Assembly (NCBI GenBank): GCA_012514045.1
Contig: JAAZBA010000009.1
Span: 1 to 12,197, forward strand
Direction: 5' to 3'
From: Clostridiales bacterium
Lineage (GTDB): Bacteria; Bacillota; Clostridia; Oscillospirales; QAMX01
DNA: 12,197 nucleotides
Part shown: in pieces, positions 6,858-12,197 of the stretch
Position numbering within the stretch: the stretch's first letter is position 1
Layout of the letters: the number at the start of each line of letters is the position of its first letter
Notes under the pieces: generated by a model
What the model saw: the letters and a program-made list of their open reading frames with translations, nothing else
The model's database searches: none
Told to the model about the DNA's origin: nothing
Translations under genes and position numbers: made by a program

Positions 6858-8204
6858 ATGTCAAAACCCATAGTAACCATTGTGGGACGTCCCAATGTAG
6901 GCAAGTCAATGCTTTTCAACAGACTCGTAGGCGAGCGTCTGTCAATCGTGGACGATACCCCGGGAGTGACCCGCGACAGGCTTTATAAAGAGACTTCCTG
7001 GAGAGGAAGAGAGTTCCTGCTTGTTGACACAGGGGGCATAGAGCCTCACACAGACAACGAAATGCTCCTTTTTATGCGCGAGCAGGCTAACATGGCAATC
7101 GACTCTGCCGATGTCATCATACTGGTTACAGACGTGCAGACGGGTGTCACGGCGGCGGACGCGGATGTGGCGGTTATGCTTCAAAAGTCCAGGAAGCCCA
7201 CAATTCTGGCAGTCAACAAATGCGACCGTCCCGGCGAGCCTCCCTCAGATTTTTACGAGTTCTACTCTCTCGGTTTGGGAGAGCCCATGGCAGTATCAGC
7301 TTTTCACGGCATCGGCACCGGCGACCTTTTGGATGAGTGCTTCGCTCTCTTCCCAGAGGAAGAAGAAGCGGTAGAAGACGATGACGTTATAAAGATAGCG
7401 GTTATCGGCAAGCCAAACTCAGGCAAGTCCTCCCTTGTAAACTCAATCCTCGGCGAGGAGAGAGTAATTGTCAGCGATATAGCCGGCACCACCAGAGACG
7501 CAGTGGACACCTATTTTGAGAACGACTACGGCAAGTTTATGATAATCGACACCGCCGGACTGCGCCGGAAAGCAAGAGTTGACGATGATATTGAGAAATA
7601 TTCCGTGATTCGCACCCTTCAGGCAATTGACCGCAGCGACGTATGCCTCATTATGGTGGACGCCAAGGACGGCGTTACCGAGCAGGACACGAAGGTGGCA
7701 GGCTATGCCCACGAAAAGGGCAAGGCTTCTATAATTGTCGTAAACAAGTGGGATCTCATTGAGAAAGACGAGCGTACGATGAGGGAATTCGATGAGAAGG
7801 TACGCATTGGTCTGGCATACATGACCTATGCCCCCATCGCTTTCATCTCCGCTCTCACAGGCTCCAGGGTGGACAAGCTCTATCCCATGATCATAGACGC
7901 CAACGAGCAGAGCGCTATGCGCATTTCTACCGGCAATCTCAACGATATACTAAGAGATGCGGTAATGCGCTTTCAGCCGCCCTCCGACAAAGGCAAGAGA
8001 CTTAAGGTATACTATATTACCCAAACAGGTGTAAAGCCTCCCAACTTCGTGGTGTTTGTAAACGACGCGGAACTTTTTCACTTTTCCTATAAAAGATACA
8101 TCGAAAACCGCATACGGGATGTCTACGGCTTTGTAGGCACTCCCATAAGGATGACTGTACGCCAACGGGGCGACAGCGACACATCTGACATACACAGAAA
8201 ATAG
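6858..8204 (+). CDS. der: Ribosome-assembly GTPase Der (EngA)
   Basis: Der is an essential GTPase with two tandem GTP-binding domains that acts in maturation of the 50S ribosomal subunit in the cytoplasm. The 448 residues show both domains. In domain 1 the P-loop is GRPNVGKS (10-17) and the base-specificity motif NKCD (120-123). In domain 2 the P-loop is GKPNSGKS (184-191) and NKWD is at 296-299. DTGG and DTAG mark the two switch II regions, and TPGVTRD and IAGTTRD the two switch I regions. An acidic linker (EEEEAVEDDD) joins the domains. The KH-like C-terminal domain begins near residue 350 and ends with the basic stretch expected for rRNA contact. Length is normal (about 440-490). AAGGA overlapping the preceding stop codon serves as the ribosome binding site, suggesting co-transcription with the DUF512 gene and with plsY 25 bases downstream. 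Confidence 0.98.
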   Translation: MSKPIVTIVGRPNVGKSMLFNRLVGERLSIVDDTPGVTRDRLYKETSWRGREFLLVDTGGIEPHTDNEMLLFMREQANMAIDSADVIILVTDVQTGVTAADADVAVMLQKSRKPTILAVNKCDRPGEPPSDFYEFYSLGLGEPMAVSAFHGIGTGDLLDECFALFPEEEEAVEDDDVIKIAVIGKPNSGKSSLVNSILGEERVIVSDIAGTTRDAVDTYFENDYGKFMIIDTAGLRRKARVDDDIEKYSVIRTLQAIDRSDVCLIMVDAKDGVTEQDTKVAGYAHEKGKASIIVVNKWDLIEKDERTMREFDEKVRIGLAYMTYAPIAFISALTGSRVDKLYPMIIDANEQSAMRISTGNLNDILRDAVMRFQPPSDKGKRLKVYYITQTGVKPPNFVVFVNDAELFHFSYKRYIENRIRDVYGFVGTPIRMTVRQRGDSDTSDIHRK

Positions 8205-8229
8205 TCTGAGATAAGCCGGAGGTGAATTT

Positions 8230-8856
8230 ATGAAAATTCTTATGTTGGTCCTATCGGCGCTGGTGGCTTATCTGCTCGGAAGTCTTAACTTTGGAGTAAT
8301 CGTATCCCGTCTTGCACTAAATATAGATATAAGGGATCATGGAAGCGGCAATGCCGGCACCACAAATGCCTACCGGGTCATGGGTCCCAAGCTTGCGAAG
8401 TTCGTTATCCTGGGTGATGCCCTCAAAGGAGTGTTGGCTTATCTTGCGGGCAGCTGGCTTGCGGGAGAATATGGAGCCCTTACGGCGATGTTTTTCGTTT
8501 TAGTGGGTCATGCCCTTCCCGTATTCTTCAAGTTCCGCGGCGGCAAGTGTGCTCTTACCGCCGCTGCAGTCGTCGGAATGTTCGACTGGAGGATAATGCT
8601 TATCATCGTCTCCGTCTTTGTTATTACTATCGTAATAACAAAGTATGTATCTTTAGGCTCCATAATGGGAGCGGCGGTCTTCCCGGTGATGGTGTTTGTA
8701 TGGCATGCCAATCTTCCCTGTATACTAACGGCGCTAGCAATGTCTTTTTTGGTGATTTTCCTTCACAGAAAAAATATAAAGCGCCTGATCGCCGGCACTG
8801 AGTCGAAATTTAAGGTAAACAAAACCAATTTAACCAGGGAAGACAAGGAAAAATAG
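8230..8856 (+). CDS. plsY: Acyl-phosphate:glycerol-3-phosphate acyltransferase PlsY
   Basis: PlsY is an inner-membrane enzyme that transfers an acyl chain from acyl phosphate to position 1 of glycerol 3-phosphate, the first step of phospholipid synthesis in most Gram-positive bacteria. At 208 residues and with about five membrane helices it fits the family. The three cytoplasmic-loop motifs are visible: GSGNAGTTN (38-46), the phosphate-loop-like FRGGKCALTA (GGK at 104-106), and HRKNIKRLIAGTE (179-191). Motif 2 usually reads GGKGVAT or GGKAVAT; here Cys107-Ala-Leu-Thr replaces it, a mild change that should leave function intact. CCGGAGGTG ends six bases before the ATG and is a strong ribosome binding site. 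No terminator is visible after the TAG, and a fresh promoter for rpsO begins 10 bases later. Confidence 0.96.
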   Translation: MKILMLVLSALVAYLLGSLNFGVIVSRLALNIDIRDHGSGNAGTTNAYRVMGPKLAKFVILGDALKGVLAYLAGSWLAGEYGALTAMFFVLVGHALPVFFKFRGGKCALTAAAVVGMFDWRIMLIIVSVFVITIVITKYVSLGSIMGAAVFPVMVFVWHANLPCILTALAMSFLVIFLHRKNIKRLIAGTESKFKVNKTNLTREDKEK

Positions 8857-8865
8857 AAAAAATGC

Positions 8866-8894
8866 TTTACAAACAGAGAAATGTATGCTATAAT
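8866..8894 (+). promoter_or_regulatory. Extended -10 promoter of rpsO
   Basis: TTTACA (8866-8871), a 17-base spacer and TATAAT (8889-8894) form a near-consensus promoter. TGC directly before TATAAT adds an extended -10. Transcription should start near 8901, leaving a leader of about 118 nt before rpsO. Strength and position suit a ribosomal protein gene. Confidence 0.88.
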
Positions 8895-8900
8895 ACTTTT

Positions 8901-9018
8901 CTGTGTGAACTAAGTAAACCGATGCCATGTTCAGGGACACAGCGCTGTTATTTCGGCGTAAATCCATCACCCTCTACTCGGCATACGGTAATTATTTAAA
9001 AATGGAGGAGAACACAAC
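8901..9018 (+). promoter_or_regulatory. Structured rpsO leader, candidate S15 autoregulatory RNA
   Basis: The transcribed leader can fold into nested helices. The outer stem pairs CCGATGCC (8919-8926) with GGCATACGG (8980-8988), with one bulged A. A short helix pairs AGGG (8933-8936) with CCCT (8970-8973). A hairpin pairs CGCTG (8943-8947) with CGGCG (8954-8958) around a 6-base loop. The last contains a G-U pair beside G-C, the type of site S15 recognises in 16S rRNA and in known rpsO leaders. GGAGGAG (9004-9010) is the ribosome binding site just outside the fold. S15 feedback on its own leader is established in several bacteria with unrelated folds. That this leader works the same way is inference. 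Confidence 0.55.
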
Positions 9019-9285
9019 ATGTTACTTAAGGAACAAAAGGCACAGGTAATCGAGAACAATCGCGTGCACGAGACAGACACAGGATCTCCCGAGGTTCAGA
9101 TCGCTATCCTCACCGAGCGTATCACTCAGCTCACAGAGCACCTCAAGATCCACAAGAAGGACAACCATTCACGCCGCGGCCTCTTCAAGATGGTCGGTCA
9201 TCGCAGAGCTCTGCTCAACTACCTTCAGAAAAAGGACATCGAGCGTTACCGCGCCATTATTGCGAAGCTCGGTATCAGAAAGTAA
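9019..9285 (+). CDS. rpsO: 30S ribosomal protein S15
   Basis: S15 is a primary 16S rRNA binder that sets up assembly of the central domain and platform of the 30S subunit, and it contributes to an intersubunit bridge. All 88 residues fit the family (about 88-89). Signatures are HETDTGSPEVQ (17-27) and LTEHLKIHKKDNHSRRGL (38-55). These include the rRNA-contacting H41, D48 and S51, and the C-terminal YLQKKDIERYRAIIAKLGIRK helix is intact. The gene has its own strong promoter and leader. It is followed by pnp, an arrangement conserved across many bacteria. Confidence 0.99.
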   Translation: MLLKEQKAQVIENNRVHETDTGSPEVQIAILTERITQLTEHLKIHKKDNHSRRGLFKMVGHRRALLNYLQKKDIERYRAIIAKLGIRK

Positions 9286-9297
9286 ACGAAAGCAATC

Positions 9298-9323
9298 GCG
9301 GAGGGACAATTATGTTCCTCCGC
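9298..9323 (+). terminator. Hairpin just after rpsO, leaky terminator or processing site
   Basis: GCGGAGGGAC (9298-9307) and GTTCCTCCGC (9314-9323) form a 10-bp stem with one G-U pair around an AATTAT loop, 13 bases after the S15 stop. The sequence after it (TAAGCATAAT) is not a U tract. The hairpin is therefore more likely a 3'-end stabiliser, processing site or weak attenuator than a full terminator. E. coli has an attenuator at the same place. Confidence 0.6.
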
Positions 9324-9332
9324 TAAGCATAA

Positions 9333-9427
9333 TACCGGATACCTCACGTGTTTAGCAGTTGAAGCTGCTCCCGAAGGCAGATTTTTCGGAATCGGCTTCA
9401 AGTGCTAAAACTTCTGAGGCTCCGGTA
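9333..9427 (+). promoter_or_regulatory. 95-nt multi-helix hairpin in the pnp leader, candidate RNase III/PNPase autoregulatory element
   Basis: Five helices stack along one axis. TACCGGA (9333-9339) pairs with TCCGGTA (9421-9427), and CCTCA (9342-9346) with TGAGG (9415-9419). TTTAGCA (9351-9357) pairs with TGCTAAA (9403-9409), and TTGAAGCTG (9359-9367) with CGGCTTCAA (9393-9401, one G-U). CCGAA (9371-9375) pairs with TTCGG (9385-9389), closing a 9-base loop. The two long helices are separated only by a G/G mismatch, giving a nearly continuous 16-17-bp duplex. In E. coli a long pnp leader stem is cut by RNase III and PNPase then represses its own synthesis. This element is in the same place, but equivalence is inference. 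Confidence 0.65.
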
Positions 9428-9449
9428 AAATTGAAAGGAGTCAAAATAT

Positions 9450-11561
9450 ATGAAACACATGCAATTCCCCGACGAACGAATCTTTGAAACAATCTTCGCC
9501 GACAGACCTCTCAAGATCGAGACCGGCAAGAAGGCTCAGCTGGCCAACGGCTCTTGCATGGTTCACTACGGCGACACCGTAGTACTGGTAACAGCCACAG
9601 CCTCCCAGAAGCCCCGCGAAGGCATCGATTTCTTCCCTCTCTCCGTGGATTTCGAAGAACGTCTCTACTCCGTAGGCCGTATTCCCGGCAGCTGGGGCAG
9701 GCGTGAGGGCAGACCTTCCGAAAAGGCCATACTGGCCTCCAGACTTATCGACCGTCCTATCAGACCGCTGTTCCCCAATGATATGCGCAACGACGTTGCC
9801 ATCGCCTGTACGGTTTTGAGCGTGGATAACGACTGCTTACCGGAGATCGCCGCCATGATTGGAACCTCCGTAGCAATTTCCATCTCCGATATCCCCTGGA
9901 ACGGTCCCATAGGCGGCAGCGTTGTGGGACTTGTAGACGGCAAATACGTTATCAACCCCACCTCCGCTCAGCGTGAGTTAAGCCGTATGCACATAACGGT
10001 GGCCTCAACCGATTCTAAAATAGCCATGATTGAAGCCGGCGCCGACCAGATTCCCGACGATGTAGTGCTTGAGGGCATTATGTTAGCTCACGAAGAAAAT
10101 CGTAAGCTTGTTGCTTTTATCAAGTACATTGCCTCTGAAGTCGGTAAGGATAAGTTTGAGTATGCCGCCGTTGAAAGCGATGATGAGCTTTACGAAGCTA
10201 TCAAGGACTACGCCCTTGAGAAGATGCGTGAGGCAGTTGACACAGACGACAAAACAGTCCGTGATGACAGAATCAACGCCCTCACCGATGAGGTGACGGA
10301 GCGCTTTTCCGAAGAATTCCCCGAGACAATCGGTCTCGTTGGTGACTGTATATATAAGCTTGAGAAGTACGTTGTGCGCCGCCTGCTCCTTGACGAACAG
10401 AAACGTGTGGACGGCAGAGGCATGGACGAGATTCGTCCCCTTGCCGCCGAGGTAGGTCTTCTTCCCAGAACCCACGGCTCCGGAATGTTTACCAGAGGAC
10501 AGACACAAGTTCTAACCGTCGCCACACTGGGCACCTCCCGCGATGAGCAGCTCCTCGACACGATATACGAAGAAGAGACAAAGAGATACATGCACCACTA
10601 CAACTTCCCCTCCTATTCCGTAGGTGAGGCGAAGCCCTCCAGAGGCCCCGGTAGACGTGAAATCGGTCACGGCGCCCTTGCTGAGCGCGCTCTTGAGCCG
10701 GTTATCCCCCCTGTTGAGGATTTCCCATACTCCATCAGGCTTGTATCCGAGGTTCTTTCTTCCAACGGTTCCACCTCCCAGGGCGCTATATGCGGCTCCA
10801 CACTCGCTCTTATGGACGCAGGTGTGCCCATAAAGGCTCCCGTAGCCGGTATTTCCTGCGGCCTCATAACAGAGGGTAACCGCTGGCTCACATTCATCGA
10901 CATCCAGGGTATCGAAGACTTCTTCGGCGACATGGACTTCAAGGTAGCCGGCACTAAGAACGGTATCACTGCCATTCAGATGGATCTCAAAATAGACGGT
11001 CTCACAAGAGAGATCATCGCCAGCGCTTTCGAAAAGACAAGAATAGCCCGTCTCGCTATACTTGACGAGATCATGCTCAAGGCTATCGCTGAACCCAGAA
11101 GCGAGCTGAGCGCTTATGCTCCCAAGATGCTTCGCACCACCATCGACCCGGATAAGATCCGCGAGGTCATCGGTAAGGGCGGCAGCGTGATCCAGAAGAT
11201 CACCGCAGATACAGGCACAAAGATTGATATCGAGGATGACGGCAGCGTATTTATCGCCTCCACCGACATCGAAGCATGCCGCAAAGCTCTCAAGATAATT
11301 GAGTCCATCGCCCGAGATCCCCAGGTCGGCGATGTGTTCTACTGCAAGTGCACAAGAATAATGACATTCGGCGCCTTTGTGGAATACGCCCCGGGCAAGG
11401 AAGGCATGATCCACATCTCCAAGCTCGAGAACCGAAGAGTCGGCAAGGTTGAGGATGTTATCAACGTCGGTGACATGACATGGGCCAAAGTAATCGAAAT
11501 CGATGACAAGGGCAGAATCAACATGTCCCGCAAGGACGTCAAGGACGAAGAGAAGGTCTAA
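9450..11561 (+). CDS. pnp: Polyribonucleotide nucleotidyltransferase (PNPase)
   Basis: PNPase degrades RNA 3'-to-5' using phosphate, releasing nucleoside diphosphates; it is a ring-shaped trimer involved in mRNA turnover. The 703 residues have the full family layout. There are a first RNase PH domain (about 10-145), a helical domain, a second catalytic RNase PH domain (about 320-550, starting VDGRGMDEIRPL), a KH domain with GKGG at 575-578, and an S1 domain (about 627-696). The phosphate-binding stretch is SSNGSTSQGAICG, the Firmicutes form. The catalytic acids lie in EDFFGDMDF, with D490 and D496 matching E. coli D486 and D492. The protein ends right after S1 without the long charged tail some relatives carry. 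AAAGGAG (9434-9440) precedes the ATG by nine bases. Expression is probably from the rpsO promoter, modulated by the leader hairpins. An intrinsic terminator follows. Confidence 0.98.
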   Translation: MKHMQFPDERIFETIFADRPLKIETGKKAQLANGSCMVHYGDTVVLVTATASQKPREGIDFFPLSVDFEERLYSVGRIPGSWGRREGRPSEKAILASRLIDRPIRPLFPNDMRNDVAIACTVLSVDNDCLPEIAAMIGTSVAISISDIPWNGPIGGSVVGLVDGKYVINPTSAQRELSRMHITVASTDSKIAMIEAGADQIPDDVVLEGIMLAHEENRKLVAFIKYIASEVGKDKFEYAAVESDDELYEAIKDYALEKMREAVDTDDKTVRDDRINALTDEVTERFSEEFPETIGLVGDCIYKLEKYVVRRLLLDEQKRVDGRGMDEIRPLAAEVGLLPRTHGSGMFTRGQTQVLTVATLGTSRDEQLLDTIYEEETKRYMHHYNFPSYSVGEAKPSRGPGRREIGHGALAERALEPVIPPVEDFPYSIRLVSEVLSSNGSTSQGAICGSTLALMDAGVPIKAPVAGISCGLITEGNRWLTFIDIQGIEDFFGDMDFKVAGTKNGITAIQMDLKIDGLTREIIASAFEKTRIARLAILDEIMLKAIAEPRSELSAYAPKMLRTTIDPDKIREVIGKGGSVIQKITADTGTKIDIEDDGSVFIASTDIEACRKALKIIESIARDPQVGDVFYCKCTRIMTFGAFVEYAPGKEGMIHISKLENRRVGKVEDVINVGDMTWAKVIEIDDKGRINMSRKDVKDEEKV

Positions 11562-11573
11562 GATATCATTTTT

Positions 11574-11614
11574 GGGCTGCAGCAGAATTATTTCGCTGCA
11601 GCCCTTGTTTATTA
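11574..11614 (+). terminator. Rho-independent terminator after pnp
   Basis: GGGCTGCAGC (11574-11583) and GCTGCAGCCC (11595-11604) form a perfect 10-bp stem with an 11-base loop. It is followed directly by TTGTTTATTA, a T-rich tail, and begins 12 bases after the pnp stop. The peptidase gene starts 23 bases after the stem, so it relies on readthrough or on a promoter not recognised here. Confidence 0.85.
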
Positions 11615-11627
11615 TGTGAGGTAACAA

Positions 11628-12197
11628 ATGACAGTCAACACATTAACTCTTCCCAACGGAGTTCGCATCGTCTCAGAGCGTCTGCCCTATGTGAGAAGCG
11701 CCACATTGGGAGTATGGTTCGGCTGCGGCTCAAGATATGAGACAGCAAACATTAACGGAGTTTCACATTTTATCGAACATATGCTCTTCAAGGGCACATC
11801 AAACTTTACCGCGGCACAGCTTGCGGAGCGCATGGATGAGCTGGGCGGCGGCTTCAACGCATTCACCTCAAAGGAAGCCACCAGCTTTTACGTAAAGTCC
11901 CTTGACACAAACATTCTGGAGTCCGCCAAGGTGCTTTGTGAAATGATTTTCGATTCCTCCTTTGATCCCCGTGAGCTTGAAACGGAGCGGAGCGTCATAT
12001 TCGAAGAAATTGACATGTATGAGGACACCCCTGACGATCTGGCTGCGGAAAGGCTTACCGCCGGCGCCTTCAAAGGTTCGCCCTTAAGCCGCCCTATCTT
12101 AGGCAAACGCTCAACTCTTGAAAAAATGACGCCCGACACCCTCAGAGACTATATGCGGCAGCATTACATGGGGAAAAACACCGTTGTGTCCATATCC
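11628..12197 (+). CDS. M16-family zinc metallopeptidase (processing peptidase-like), 5' part
   Basis: The reading frame is open from ATG 11628 to the window end, giving the first 190 residues of a protein that is normally about 410-430 long. The inverted zinc motif HxxEH is HFIEH (H47, E50, H51), in GVSHFIEHMLFKGT. The distal zinc-binding Glu is in ERSVIFEEIDMYEDTPDD (E126 or E127, about 75 residues on). The N-terminal LPNGVRIVSERLPYVRSATLGVWFGCGSRYE is characteristic of the bacterial relatives of mitochondrial processing peptidase. Such proteins cleave small peptides or protein tails; the natural substrate in bacteria is poorly known. There is no signal peptide, so it is cytoplasmic. GTGAGGT (11616-11622) is the ribosome binding site. 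Location after pnp matches the conserved Firmicutes order (pnp, then the M16 gene; B. subtilis mlpA). Confidence 0.95.
   Translation, partial: MTVNTLTLPNGVRIVSERLPYVRSATLGVWFGCGSRYETANINGVSHFIEHMLFKGTSNFTAAQLAERMDELGGGFNAFTSKEATSFYVKSLDTNILESAKVLCEMIFDSSFDPRELETERSVIFEEIDMYEDTPDDLAAERLTAGAFKGSPLSRPILGKRSTLEKMTPDTLRDYMRQHYMGKNTVVSIS

Noticed and set aside
9304..9333. Possible separate pnp promoter (GGACAA ... CATAAT).
   Set aside because: The -35 match is poor, the spacing is 18, and the sequence is part of the intercistronic hairpin; readthrough from rpsO is the simpler reading.
10512..11627. A 371-codon open frame on the minus strand, antisense to the end of pnp.
   Set aside because: It lies wholly opposite the conserved KH and S1 region of pnp and runs through its terminator. 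It shows no recognisable domain or membrane pattern and is explained by pnp codon bias.
1..12197. Mobile elements, CRISPR arrays, tRNA or rRNA genes.
   Set aside because: No transposase or integrase motifs, no regularly spaced repeats and no tRNA-like cloverleaf were seen. Every stretch above 300 bases is occupied by a gene.

Overview
The window is ordinary bacterial chromosome of roughly balanced GC, with short intergenic gaps and AGGAG-type ribosome binding sites. The order rpsO-pnp-M16 peptidase, the DUF512 radical-SAM protein next to der and plsY, and the Firmicutes-like PNPase and S15 sequences all point to a Gram-positive anaerobe of the class Clostridia, plausibly a gut or rumen member. 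The genus cannot be read from this sequence.

Left part (1-5517), accessory and catabolic. Three plus-strand genes sit tightly together: the 3' end of a DUF4091/GH123-like protein, a HAD-family hydrolase that overlaps it by ATGA, and an M20-type metallo-amidohydrolase. Convergent to them is a MATE-family efflux transporter on the minus strand. Divergent from the transporter is a cytoplasmic family-20 glycoside hydrolase (beta-N-acetylhexosaminidase-like). Together they suggest handling of N-acetylated glycan fragments and small acylated compounds. The substrate is inference.

Middle part (5539-8856), housekeeping. A PDZ/radical-SAM/DUF512 protein, the ribosome-assembly GTPase Der, and the membrane acyltransferase PlsY (first step of phospholipid synthesis) lie on one strand with gaps of 14-25 bases and probably form one transcript.

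Right part (8857-12197), translation and RNA turnover. A strong extended -10 promoter and a structured leader of about 118 nt precede rpsO (ribosomal protein S15). Two hairpins, one of them a 95-nt multi-helix stem, fill the gap between rpsO and pnp (PNPase). A clean intrinsic terminator follows pnp, and the 5' part of an M16 zinc peptidase runs off the end.

No mobile element, CRISPR array, tRNA or rRNA was seen. The window shows no obvious novel multi-gene system. The most interesting signals are regulatory: the long nested hairpin in the pnp leader, the rpsO leader fold, and a perfect-consensus promoter for the MATE gene with an 18-bp palindrome between its -35 and -10. That promoter also corrects the MATE start codon.
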